Of a DNA stretch of 64,000 nt, positions 9,965 through 20,676 are shown one piece after another. The position numbers were made by a program, and so were the translations under genes. The notes beneath the pieces are model-generated. The model was not told where the DNA came from and searched no databases. It worked only from the letters and a program-made list of their open reading frames with translations. The stretch is from Grifola frondosa. Lineage: Eukaryota > Basidiomycota > Agaricomycetes > Polyporales > Grifolaceae. Within the stretch, counting starts at the first letter, position 1, and every line of letters begins with the position of its first letter. The stretch spans positions 1,364,001 to 1,428,000 of the forward strand of contig LUGG01000002.1 of the NCBI GenBank assembly GCA_001683735.1, given 5' to 3'.

Positions 9965-11878
9965 TTCCAGAGTAACAAGAAATCTCTGATTTGTCGAAGA
10001 GAAATATCCTGAGATGTTGTAGTTGAAATAAACACTCTTGTGTCTGGTTCAATTGTCTCTGGAAATGGTCCATAGGTTTTCTTACCCTGTTCTGGTTGCA
10101 AAAGCCTGACAAACAAAGCAATATTGTCTAACCATTCATCATCGTCTCCTTCAATTATTTCTCCTTCTCCTAGTGCTCTTCGTGATAAGGCATCTGGTCC
10201 CTTATGTTGTGCTGCTGGCACGTGAATCAATTTAAAGTCAAACAGAAGGATTCCCTGAATCCAACGGTTAATGGTCGCATTAGGCTGCAAGTCGGGTTCA
10301 TTTAGCATTCCTTTGATGTATTTTGCATCGACTTCAACATGGAGGTTCTTCACACCTACCAAGTATAGTCTGAAATGCCTCAATGCCCTATATAAACCAT
10401 AAAGCTCTAACTTTGGCTGACTGTAATTTGACTCTGTTTCCTTCATTGGTAAAGAACCATATCGAGCTGGCCTCTTTTTCCATCATCATCAATTTGTGAG
10501 AGAATAAATCCGACAGCATACTTGCTAGAGTCTACTGATAAGATAATTGGATTCTCTGACTGATAGTTAATTGGACGAAGGGCAGGTGCTGATGATATCA
10601 ATTCTTTAAGAGTATCGAAAGATGCTTGCCTACGTAAATCCCATGAAAATTCGGCTCCTTTAAAAGTTAATTCTTTCATTGGCCGAATTTGTTCAGAATA
10701 ATTCTCTATCCAAATTCGAACTGTTCCACATAATCCCATGAATCCTCTGACTTCCTTAATTGAGCGAGGAGTGGGCCAGTTCTGTATCTTGCATACTTTA
10801 TCATCTTCTGGCATTCTTCCTTCCGGTGTACATTTCTGTCCAACAATTACTACTTGTGGCTTACAAATTTGGGACTTGGGTCCAGAAAATGTAAGTCCAG
10901 CTTGACCAACTCTATGCATTATCCTATGAACATCTAGCGCATGTTCCCATATGAATCTTCGAATACCAGGATTTTGTGATAGAACTTCTGGATTTCCTTC
11001 TTTATCCGGATATATTGTGTTAGGACCTTTGATGGGTAAGTCATCAATAAACACATTTGCTATATGCGGAATTTCCTCTTGTAATACAAATGTCATACAT
11101 GCTTGAAATTCTGCTGGAGAATTTGTGAAGCCCATTGGCATTGAGTAATTCGTAACAGTCCAAGTGGTGAAAGAAATGCTGTCATATCTCTGCTGGTAAT
11201 ATCGACTTTTCTGGCATCAAAGGCCCAGAATAAGTCAAACACTGAATAACACTGTCTTCCTGCAAATGGTTCCACAAATGCATCCAATATCGGGGGCACA
11301 CCTGCATCTCGAATCGTAATTGCATTAAGTGGTTGAAGATCATGGACAATTCTTAAATTGCCATTTTTCTTCAACACACAAAACCATTTTGATCTATAAG
11401 ATGATTGACATCGCTCGTACACTCCTGCTTCAATCTTTTCTCGTAATAAGTTAACCACCTTATCTCGGATCCCTGGTGCTATGGGGATATTCTTATCAAC
11501 CCATGGTACATGTGGTATTACCGGAATTATATAAGGGGAAAAGTAATCTTCTCGAAATGTTCCTCGTTCAGTTTCATCAAAGGCTAGAACTCTTTCATTT
11601 ATCTGAATTATATGCTTAAATAATTTTTCTTCTTCAGGCCATAGAAATCCTTCTTCATTTATCTTTATCTGCTCTAATCGTTCTGTAGTCAGTCTCTTTG
11701 TGGGTACAAAGTCTGGTGGGTTAAAAGGTAGCTGTGATAATGAGTCTAGCGGGTTCTCCGGGAAGCATCGTTTTACACGTGCATCTTCTGGAAAGACACC
11801 GGGGACTGGTTTCACCCTTCGGTCCACTGGCTTATATACATATACTGCATTGCTCGCACAATCCATTGATTGTGTCAT
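9898..11878 (-). pseudogene. Element A reverse transcriptase and RNase H
   Basis: The frame 11878-11093 holds the RT fingers and palm start (RSKWFCVLKKNGNLRIV, then FDLFWAFDAR with the first catalytic Asp). The next frame (11141-10443) holds PMGFTNSPAEF and NVFIDD, the YxDD-type active site with Phe in place of Tyr, the thumb, and the RNase H start ILSVDSSKYAVG. The third (10446-9898) has SQPKLELYGL and VEVDAKYIKG, the remaining RNase H acidic residues. Frameshifts near 11140 and 10445 break one polyprotein into three frames. The catalytic residues are all still present, so the copy decayed recently or contains sequence errors. Confidence 0.9.
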
Positions 11879-12095
11879 TCTGTGTTCTGCTAGGTAATTC
11901 TGTGACTTTATGCTGTTTGCGGGAAGCGAGATACTAATGGATGGTATACAATCATTTTAGTATCCTTGGCTTGCTTCACGACTTCACTGAGTGTTGGCTG
12001 GTTGAGATAACAATAAATGGGGCTCTGAAAACTGGGGGTGGGAATACACCAAACTATGATCCAGATATGTCTAGTTTAACGTCAGTTACGGACGA

Positions 12096-13056
12096 TTATC
12101 CTGATGTGCTACTGGAGGTCCCATCTGTTTTCGGCCATTTATCCATCCCGAGTTTCTTGGCCATAGTCTTCTTCAACATAATTACTCGCAATGACTCCTT
12201 GTCTCTTGCCTTCAGTTTCCCTAATGGTCTTTTCGGCCTCTTCCTTTTTCTGCCATGCCTCTTCCTTTTGGACTTGGGTCTATGGTTTAGGAGGTGGCGC
12301 ATACAGCCCATCTTCTAATTCTTCTTCCTCATCCTTGTTTACCTCTTCATCTCTCTCTTCCTCCTGTCCTTCGGCCTCTATCTCTTCACTTGTGAATGAT
12401 TCAGATAGCGGATGTTCATATAGAGAGCAATCCATGATTGTGCCTCTCGTAATAAGCTTGATTCAAGTTGATAGAATTAGATAGTGAATGTGGATTGAAC
12501 TGAAGAGGCTCTAGTAGAGACAACTTCTGTTTGGAATGTTTTCCGTTGTTTTTCCTTATTTGCCTTTTTCTTATTATGTCTACATTTTCGAGCTATATCT
12601 TCCATAGTCTGTTTCCTAGTACGTGCCTGGGTAGCCTGTCTTCTTTCTCTATAAGCTTTCTGTTTTTCTTTCTTTTCCATTTCTTTCAGCAACCTTGCTA
12701 TGTACTTCTTTCTGAATTCTGGATCCTCTACCTTTTCTCCAAAGACTGGGGTGTCATCTGTGAAATTTCAGAGGGTGTCCTTCAGTTCTTGTCCTGCAAA
12801 TCTCCTCCTTATATACTTGGAGTGTCCTGGGCCTAGGCTCTTCATGAGTCATCTCTCAAGGTTCTAGGTCCTACTAGATGGGTTCCAGGTCCTCCAGAAA
12901 GTGGCCTGACATTTCTTGCATGATTTGTATCAAGGAATCATCTGAATATCTCTGATTCTGACCTCTTTCCTGCTTCAATTCCTTGATATTACCTCTTGTA
13001 ATTCTGTAGCAATTAACTCTCATAATATTTCGACCTGTCAAAGGTCTCAATATCAA
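12096..13056 (-). pseudogene. Lys/Arg-rich linker upstream of RT in element A
   Basis: Three short minus-strand frames occur between the cargo and RT: 12692-12477 (KEKQKAYRERRQATQART), 12311-12096 (PKSKRKRHGRKRKRPKR) and 13056-12874. They are rich in Lys/Arg and Glu and look like disordered polyprotein linker. They match no enzyme domain I know. The basic runs resemble nuclear localisation signals, but that is inference. Base composition resembles the RT region and differs from the GC-rich cargo that starts near 13,100. Confidence 0.4.
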
Positions 13057-13735
13057 GCATTTCCACCTCTGGTACTCTAGATATCAGTATTAACTGTCTT
13101 GGGTCTTGATTGCGCGGTTCGCGCGCGCGGAAGTGACTAGCGCCAGTCACTCGCCGAGGTGACACCGAAGTCACCGCTGTGACTGTGCGGCACGCTCAAC
13201 GCGGCGCGTCTCTCTTGAGCGCTTGCGGGCGTCGCTTTCTCCGAGCTGCCCGCGCGCCTGTTCTCCAAGTGCAACATGTGACTTCAACGCGCGACGCGTT
13301 GCTGTGTTGGCATCTGGTTCGCGCTCGTTTCCTTATTGTCTCATCTTCCCTTCTTTCCTGCTGGATTCTCTTCGCGCGCTCGTTCCTGGCCTGCCTTCGG
13401 GCGCCGGATGATTCTCTCTCGGGCCCTATCTAACTTCTCAATGTCCCCTTTGCCCTGCTTCGACATTCTCGCGTGCTGGCCACATTAGTTCCTTCCCAGG
13501 CCCTATCCGGGTGCTTAACGGCCTGCGCTGGCACTCTCGTCGGCGTGTTTCTGCGCTTGCTCGTTAATCTCAATCCTGATTTTACTGCTCACACATAATC
13601 CAGAGTTTTCGTCTAAGAATTTAGCTCGTATTTTCGCCCCCCGGCATACAGGTGAGTCTGTAACTACATATTTGCATACTGACATGTTCTGGCTTTCTTC
13701 AGATATTCATTCGTTAGTAAACGGACATCGGGTTC

Positions 13736-15001
13736 CTACACTCGCTGCGCCTCGCGCTCATCTTCTACCCCTCGGCCGTTCCAAGCGGGGCACCTCTTCC
13801 TTCCGCGTCCAGCGGTCATGTTCGGTCGGCCTCCTTCGCCTGTGCCGATCGAATGGAGCGCGAGCGTGACGGCGGCGATAACGTCGCTCACGAACCGGCA
13901 GTCCTCAATCTCCCACTCGCGCGCGGGTACGCTGAGGACGGATTCAAGAGTGCGGCGGTCATCTTCTTCGAGGACGGCTACGCGGGTCAAAGGTATGCCG
14001 ACGACCGGATTCTTGCTCTGTTCTTCAAGTGCTGATTGTATACGTTTCTTTAGCCTGCATCTCTGGCCGAACAAAGGGTACGTACGGCGCGTCTCCCTAT
14101 AATTCAGGGGATCCTCGCGGACACGGAGCCTTTTGCGCGGATCCGGGGAAGTCTCGCGCTCGGGACGGCGAGCTGCTTCGTCCGTCGTCGGGACACTTTC
14201 AATATCAGTAAGGGAGCTGCTGGCCTCGGATGCGCGTCCTGCGATGGAACGCTGCTCGCGCAGATATTCGGTGAGTACACACCATCCGTCAACTTGCGAT
14301 GTGTTCAACCTCACCTCCTCTTCCACAGGTATCTCCTCGCTCTCTCTGTCTCCTCTCAGGTCGGTCTCCATATACTCAAGATCCAACTCGGCAAACTCCT
14401 TCTCGTCGTTGGTGCGCTGCATCTTTATGGCAGCCACCGCGACTTCGACGAGCGAACGGTACCGATCGTTAACCGTGGACGCACACCTAGTGGCCGTCGT
14501 CGTCGGAGGCGTGCAAGACGGCGAACGCGGTATGTATATCGGCGAGCGCAGGACGTACGGCGGAGTATAGTCATCGCGCGGTAAATCGACTTGAACGGCG
14601 CGGTCCACCATCACGGATCCTACGAGCGGGCCCGATGGAACGGCATCGTCAGGCGGGTAGTCCGGGATGTTCTCTTCGTTCGGCGTCGGGTTGCGTGGGT
14701 GTTCTTCGTCAACCGTGCCATCGAAGATGATGACGGCGTCCCCACGGATCGCACCGCTAGGGTCCCGAATGTAGGCATCCCTGAGGAGGAACATGGCCGT
14801 CGGATCCGGACGCTGCGGGTTCTTCGACCAGGGGGCTATACCCATCGGACAGTAGTGCAGTTCGGACGCGGTCAAGACCGGGTTGCTTGTCGCGTGCAGC
14901 AGAGGTAAGCCGTACATCCGCTGGTGGAACTGATAGATTCGGTCCCATCGTAGGTGGGGCGTCGGCGGCGTGCTTGCTCGGAACAGGAAGGGACTCGTCA
15001 T
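13736..15001 (-). CDS. Gene F: unknown 421-codon gene in element A cargo
   Basis: The frame is open for 450 codons. I chose the internal ATG at 15001 (MTSPFLFRAST) because a TATA box (TATAAATA, 15050-15043) lies about 42 nt upstream of it. It reads in the same sense as element A but has its own promoter signal and clearly higher GC. The N-terminal 100 residues look folded (WDRIYQFHQRMYGLPLLH, MGIAPW). The middle is Pro/Thr-rich and acidic, and the C-terminal third is basic (RKRLRVRED). No known domain is recognised. Divergently placed gene G starts at 15989. It could be a captured host gene or an element-specific accessory protein. Confidence 0.5.
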   Translation of the reverse strand: MTSPFLFRASTPPTPHLRWDRIYQFHQRMYGLPLLHATSNPVLTASELHYCPMGIAPWSKNPQRPDPTAMFLLRDAYIRDPSGAIRGDAVIIFDGTVDEEHPRNPTPNEENIPDYPPDDAVPSGPLVGSVMVDRAVQVDLPRDDYTPPYVLRSPIYIPRSPSCTPPTTTATRCASTVNDRYRSLVEVAVAAIKMQRTNDEKEFAELDLEYMETDLRGDRESEEIPVEEEVRLNTSQVDGWCVLTEYLREQRSIAGRASEASSSLTDIESVPTTDEAARRPERETSPDPRKRLRVREDPLNYRETRRTYPLFGQRCRLKKRIQSALEEQSKNPVVGIPLTRVAVLEEDDRRTLESVLSVPAREWEIEDCRFVSDVIAAVTLALHSIGTGEGGRPNMTAGRGRKRCPAWNGRGVEDEREAQRV

Positions 15002-15040
15002 GGTAAGTGGGAGTGCAAAATTTTGTCCGCTCCTTTGCCT

Positions 15041-15052
15041 CGTATTTATACC
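15041..15052 (-). promoter_or_regulatory. TATA box for gene F
   Basis: GGTATAAATACG on the minus strand, ending about 40 nt before the chosen ATG at 15001. It supports the internal start rather than the upstream ATG of the longer frame. Confidence 0.5.
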
Positions 15053-15870
15053 TTTTCCTTCTAGTCTTTCCGGATTTATTATACTCACATAACGAACGTT
15101 TCTATCACTGATCTTTAGCAGTCCTTACGCGGTACACTTGTACTGTATATTCTTTCTTACTCGGTCTATTCTACGCAGGTCGATCGCGTTCTCGGTGTGC
15201 CTCATCGGGGCCGCCTTATCTTGTGATGCTTCCGTGATGCTCTATCTCCCGATACTCCTATTCCTACGGATCTTCAGCGTCTCGCGGAGGCCTCGTCGCC
15301 CTCCTTTGTTTACCCCACACTTTCATTTCCTGGCCTCGGTTTACTCCTATGGTCGCGCTTACTCATCCCTTGGCAGCGGTGAGTCACGCGCTGAGATTTG
15401 TTGGGGAGAAAGTGGTCTGACTTCCTATCCTTTTTGCAGATCCTTCTTCCTGCTGGACTCATCCGTCTCACCCCACACCTCATCTGACCAATTCTCGGCC
15501 GTTCTTTGGTGCCGCGGCTCTATCCCTATTCTCCTTATCTGACAGCTTATCTTCTATCTAGGCTCCCCCTCTTGTGGCTCGATTGTGTCCAATCTTCCAG
15601 CTCCACACACTACGCTCAGTAGCACTATGTGCACCGGATGCCGCGTTCTTCACCGCGCAGCGCTGCGTGGGCTACTTCCGTGAGTCCTATACATTGTTTC
15701 CAATCTCTCTGGCTCAAGTCTCTTCTCCCCAAAGTGTCTCTTTGGCTGACCAAGCAGAAAGCTTGGCCATGTCCCCAAATTTTTGGGTTTCTGACTCTTC
15801 GTGAGTCTTTCTGACTCGTCTTGACTCGTCTTCTGCTTGGTAAGTCCTCACGTGTACCTTATCTGCGGCC
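15053..15870. other. Divergent intergenic region between genes F and G
   Basis: About 800 bp of pyrimidine-rich plus-strand DNA with TATA boxes at both ends and short plus-strand frames of low credibility. It includes repeated TCTTTCTGACTC/GTCTTGACTCGTCTT words near 15786-15835. I see no gene that I can support here. Confidence 0.35.
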
Positions 15871-15878
15871 TATAAAAA
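15871..15878 (+). promoter_or_regulatory. TATA box for gene G
   Basis: CCTATAAAAACGCGC lies about 115 nt upstream of the ATG at 15989 and is followed by a pyrimidine-rich leader, as is common in basidiomycete promoters. Confidence 0.45.
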
Positions 15879-15988
15879 CGCGCTGATTCTCCGCTAAACC
15901 CATTCAGGCGGGCTCGGTTTTTTATCAAGTTCCCTTCCATTTTCCTTCCATATTTCCATCTCTGGCTCTTGATCCAGCGGACCTATCC

Positions 15989-17140
15989 ATGCCGGGAGCG
16001 GGTACGCTCAACGTTCGCGCCGCGCGGCCCCGACACTGGGCAGCGTCCGCGTTCCTCGCTGTTCTGGTGAGTCCGACATTAATTCTTTGGTTTCTTTGCA
16101 TGCTGCTGGCCTTTCTTTACCAGGGCATGGTGCGCTTTTTCGAACTCTCGCACCGGCTCATTGCTCAGCTGTGCAGGCGCGCACCTTCTCGACCGCTCCT
16201 TCCGCTGTACGGTCTTCAAATTCCCATACTCAATGAGCTCGATTCTTTGTAGGCGCGTCCTTCAATCCCATTTCTCTCTTACTGGCTAACATTCTGTTCC
16301 TCTCAGCGCACTAGCCTCGACGTCAGGTAGCTAACGGGCCAGTCATCGGTATGCCGTTCCCGTTAACCGTTCATTCGTCGCTGATCCTTATTGACCAGGT
16401 TGCGCTGCGCTCAAACGGTTTCTCTGCGACGGCGCACCGCGCAACTATGCGGGCGCACTCCTCAACGTCTCTCCTCCCATTGTACGGTTTGTACGTCCCC
16501 GTACCCGGTGAGCGTAATACTCTCCTAAGTACGTCTTCATCATTCTATGCTTGCCGCTGACTTTCTTATCTCATTAGGCCGGGATATCCTCCGAGTGCGT
16601 GAACGTTCACGCTGCTCGGGCATTCCATACTCGACTCTCTCGTGTGCTGGCCACACCGCGGACTGCTCGAACGTTCGGTTGTGCTGGTGCGCGCGCGTCC
16701 GCCGCACTGCATGCTTCGCGTTCGGAGCTGTTGGGCACGTCGCACTCAATCTCTTTTCGGTGAGTTTCTTCCTTCTTCTACACTCTGTACGGGCTACGCT
16801 GACGTCTGACCTCTCAGCGTCGTGCATTACCCTACCGGCCAGTTCGGGCATGGTACACTCGTTGAGCTCTACATCTATCAGTATGTCCGTCTCTTATTAC
16901 CTCCCACATACATATGTTCTTATTATCTCGTCCTGTACGCTCTCATTTAGCACGCGCTGCGGGCCTCATGTGCTGTTACGCGCGCACGCCGCATGCTCTT
17001 CTCTCTGGCCCAATGGCCATGCAACTGGGCACATCGTCGCGTTCCGAGCCCTCGCTTGTATCCGCGGCTCCTCGCCGTGGATCGTCGGGGGCCATGCGTC
17101 GCCCCGCAGTCTAATCATGACTGCCGGATCCGTTCCCTAG
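15989..17140 (+). CDS. Gene G: candidate multi-exon gene, antisense in element A cargo
   Basis: The ATG at 15989 opens exon 1 (to 16066, MPGAGTLNVRAARPRHW...). It is followed by a good 57-nt intron (GTGAGT...TTACCAG) and exon 2 (from 16124, GMVRFFELSHRLIAQLC). Further GT..AG pairs occur at about 16249-16306, 16517-16578, 16759-16818 and 16880-16950. The last two join clean coding stretches (VVHYPTGQFGHGTLVELY, then a Cys/His-rich tail) to a stop at 17138-17140. Exon 2 and the segment near 16430-16500 share an AQLC-R-P pattern, suggesting an internally duplicated module. Phase through the third and fourth exons is unresolved, so the exact protein is uncertain. The function is unknown. Confidence 0.4.
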
Positions 17141-18784
17141 GTACGTGCGATGCTCGCTCTTCTTGTCTGGCCTGTCTGCTAATGGCTATTCTCACAGGTC
17201 GACCTCTTCGTCTGCGTCCATCGACGCTATCCTCAATGTGTTCGTCGCGACCCGGTCGCGCTCGACATTTCTATCTTTGGTATGTTCCCTCTCGTTTATA
17301 ACTGCTTTCTATCCGTTACTAACTTCCCGTTTCCGTCAGACTTATCAATTTTATATTAACTGTATATTAATCTTGTATCTTGCTGTATGGTCTCGTTGAC
17401 CCAATCTCGAACCGCCCCACAGTCTCGTTAATACTGTAGCCACGGTTTTCCTTATCCACACTTGTATCCACATACTCAGTCCAAATTGTATCCCGATGAT
17501 ATGCGGCATTTAACCTTGTAAACATTTCGCGTCATCGACAATTTGATCATGCATGATGTAGTCAAATGGATCTATGATCTTCGTGCCTATCCCGAATTTA
17601 ACAACCAAATTTCTATCTGGGTCTATTACCTTTGCGATTGTATTTTATTTGATGTGCATTGACCTCGATGCGCTAGCTTGCCTGTCCCTGAGTTTCCTGT
17701 TTCTTGTTTGACATTCTGACTTTTTGATTTGGCCTCATGCCTTGCCCATTGCTCTCATGGCATATGCCGCAACTACACATGATTCTGGCCCGAAATCTAG
17801 TCCAAGTAATGTCTCATCCTGTTATATGTAATCTGATCCTTTCCTGTGCCTATATCTTGCATCCCTGGTTAACACATCATAATACAATCCGGTGACCAAT
17901 ATGACCAAGATTTTCCTGTTGGGTGCTCTGTTCCTAAATACTATTCTAAGAAGTTCGCGGCCTTATCAGCTGAGCTGACAGTGCACTCCGCACCAAACTC
18001 CTTAATCATGACTTGATTCGTGACTCTTTGCCTGATTGCCTTTTGTTTGAATACATAAATTTGTATTCCAAAACAAAAGACAATCAAGTAAAATTTCGTG
18101 GCTCTCTATTTGGTAAGTATAGCTTCCTGTAATCATGCTTGTCCTGGGTACACCTTCACCCAATGGATCCTGTTCGTTAATAACTTTGGGTTTTCTTCCA
18201 ACTGCCAATTATTTAAGCTTCTAATCACTACTGGACGGTTCAGCACAAATGCGAGCTTGATTTGACCTCAAGTCGATACATGGTAAGTAAACTGAATTAC
18301 TTTTCTGAGCCTTGCTAACAAGTCTTGTGGACCAAGTTAATATCTTCATTACCAGATTAATTTCCTAATTTTCTTTCCTGTGAATGGGTGCCATTTTAAT
18401 TTGAATATACATTGACCTCGACGTTTTCCTGGTTTACCACTGGGTTTTCAAGAGTTCAGACCCAATACTAACTACCTGAATTGACTGTATGCATTGCCCA
18501 TAGCTCTCATGGCTTATGCCGCAACCTGCATTTCCGAGTCCGAAATTCACGGAGTAGTCCTAAGTATGTTCTGCAAACATTCTTGCCCCATCGGGTACTA
18601 TCATCAATATCCTGTTACGCCCCTGGTATATACATCAAACCCAATTCCTTGTCCTGTTACTTGGTTCCTGATTTCCTAATCTGATCTGGTAATATTAACT
18701 TTGTTTATCGCCACCTTAACGACTCGTCGGTTAGCATTGCTGCATCCATCAAATTCTATGAGGTAAGTGCTGTCAAGGCTTGGC
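17141..18784. other. AT-rich part of element A cargo with diverged internal repeats
   Basis: Beyond gene G the composition drops to AT-rich and no long frame remains. A segment near 17735-17800 (CCCATTGCTCTCATGGC) recurs in diverged form near 18486-18546 (CCCATAGCTCTCATGGC). Both are preceded by ACATTGACCTCGA-like words, indicating an old duplication of about 750 bp. A strong hairpin lies at 18034-18085. Isolated GTAAGT and CAG sites suggest further short spliced units, but I cannot assemble a convincing gene. Confidence 0.4.
18034..18085. repeat. Near-perfect hairpin, stem about 22 bp
   Basis: GATTGCCTTTTGTTT-GAATACA on the left pairs with TGTATTC-CAAAACAAAAGACAATC on the right around a short AT loop, with only a few mismatches or bulges. 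Flanking ACTTGATT and AATCAAGT extend the symmetry. It may be a relic of a small inverted-repeat element or a transcript hairpin. Confidence 0.55.
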
Positions 18785-18793
18785 CTATATAAT
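18785..18793 (+). promoter_or_regulatory. TATA box for gene K
   Basis: CCTATATAATGG lies about 55-60 nt upstream of the ATG at 18845, a spacing compatible with a short leader. Confidence 0.45.
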
Positions 18794-18844
18794 GGCAGTG
18801 GGATTTCCTTTTGGTTCCATCCCTTCTTGAACCTCTACATCGAT

Positions 18845-19207
18845 ATGCCGCCTTACGAAGTAAGTTCCTTTCGATCATTTTCGATCTTGATCGATCGGCT
18901 AATGTTAATCTACATTTCAGATCAACTCGTCTGTTAACTTCTTTGAAGACGGAACCGTTCAGACCGGAAAAATCGTTGCTGTTGAAACTATCGATGTAAG
19001 TCTTCTTTAAATTATTTTCTGAACATCTTCTTTTCTAATACATGTCATCGTCGAATAGGGAGTGGGTGTGGTGACCATCCAAGTTGGTAATATGGACACT
19101 CCCCCAGTTCAACTGCCGTGAGTTATTCTCGTCTTCTTTTTCTATAGTTATCTAACTTGATTCCTCGATATTCTAGAATGATGAGTGTGTTCCCTGCTAG
19201 CACCTAG
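18845..19207 (+). CDS. Gene K: small four-exon gene, 59 residues, in element A cargo
   Basis: Exons 18845-18859, 18921-18995, 19059-19117 and 19177-19207 join cleanly. The introns are 61, 63 and 59 nt with donors GTAAGT, GTAAGT and GTGAGT and acceptors TTTCAG, AATAG and TCTAG; phases fit throughout to a TAG at 19205. The product (MPPYEINSSVNFFEDG..., then QTGKIVAVETIDGVGVV and VTIQVGNMD) is predicted to be mostly beta-strand, perhaps a small barrel. No family is recognised. It reads antisense to the element's own genes, has its own TATA box, and lies just downstream, in element sense, of the second protease domain. Four perfect splice junctions in 360 bp make a chance frame unlikely. Confidence 0.6.
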
Positions 19208-19421
19208 AATAGTTCGTATACAAATCCTGGCTCTATAAATATCCTGCTATTTCTTGTTTTTGTAACTTTTCACAATCCAATATGAATCCGGTCTGATCAA
19301 TGCTTGCATTCTCTTTCTGGTAACCTGCTTCAAATTATCTTCTGGGTTTTTTTCTTTATCTTGATCTGATATCCTTGACTATTCCTACATTCTCTTCACA
19401 GGTGACTTGGGTACTCCTCCT

Positions 19422-20567
19422 TTAAAGGTTGTCCAAGTCCCAATCATTAGTTCCTAGCTCCTGTTTCCATTTGACGTATAGGTCTTCTTCTGAGCATACT
19501 ATTGGATCAATATCATTGGTACATTCTTGATCATTAGTTTGCGAACCCTGATCCCGTGTCTTGTTTTGATCTGGTTTAGGGTCTTCCACAATGATTTCTG
19601 ATGTATTGGCTTCTACAGTATCTTTCTGAGACTTTCGCAAGTTTTCTTGGGTGAATACCATATGAAGAACTGCATGACCTTCACGTCGTTTTCCATTAAC
19701 AGTCATTTTGACATCTTGTAATAAATATTGCTGCTCTTTAACACTTGGTAAGTTAGAGTTAGGCTCTTCCTGAATTGTCCGAGCATTCTTCACTGAAATG
19801 TTGGTTATTGGAAAAGCAACATCATCTACTGCTTGTCCTACTTGAAATTGGTAGGTTGTTCGCATGTTGTGATATAATCGTTGATTCTCCATTTCAACCC
19901 ATCTATCATATTCAGTGTACTCCTTCAAATCTTCAGATTCTGCTGGATCATTAGAGTCATCGTCCCAGCATCCAGGGTCATTGAGATCTGTTGGTCCTAC
20001 TAATTGTGCACCATCTGTGGCTTCCCATCGATAAACAGGTATCTCTTCTGAATCTCGTTTCAGTAGATCTGATAACTGCCGTTCCAACCTTTGGGCTTCT
20101 GTGGTATTTGATTTTTCTATTTTTTGTTCTGCTGATAATAATGCACAAAGTCGTAAAGTCCGATCAAGTACAGCTCTCTGAATTCCTGGGCTTGTAATCA
20201 ATATCTCATAAGTGTTGATTCCATGATAGTCTCGGAGTCCTACAAACACTCCTTCAGGTTTGTGACTTAGGCTGAATTCATTCTTCCATTGCCATGGTCG
20301 GCCAAGGAGTCCTGGTACAGCTAAACCTTCTATGATATACAAGGTTGCTTGAGTATCAACATGGCCTATGGTCAGGGTTACATCCCAAGCTCCAATACAG
20401 GTAAGGGGATTTCCTGATATGTCCCTAATGATAACTCCTTTTCCTATTTCACGACTTGTTCCTCTTGCTGACTTCCATACATTTGCATTTACACAGTCGA
20501 TTTGTGATCCCGTATCAACTACAAATGGAATAACTGTGTGTCCTGCATACATGTGAAGTACAATCAT
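19422..20567 (-). pseudogene. Element A second protease-like domain plus acidic tail
   Basis: The frame starts MIVLHMYAGHTVIPFVVD and carries VVDTGSQIDCVNANVW, a retropepsin active site (DTGS). It is followed by LLGRPWQWKNEF, the conserved flap/end region seen in Ty3 proteases of this type. It is followed by about 250 acidic, Gln/Asn-rich residues. A separate frame upstream (20677-22719) has another complete DTGS domain, so the polyprotein seems to have two. The first base of this frame is not joined in phase to the upstream frame, so a frameshift lies in 20568-20690. Confidence 0.75.
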
Positions 20568-20676
20568 AGGATCAAGGTGAGACCATGGTCCAATGTCAAT
20601 CCATCATAACAGGTAGGTCCGACTTGAGCTACTTGGGGAACTACGTCAGGTTTCAGTCCTTCAGCAGTTAACATCA

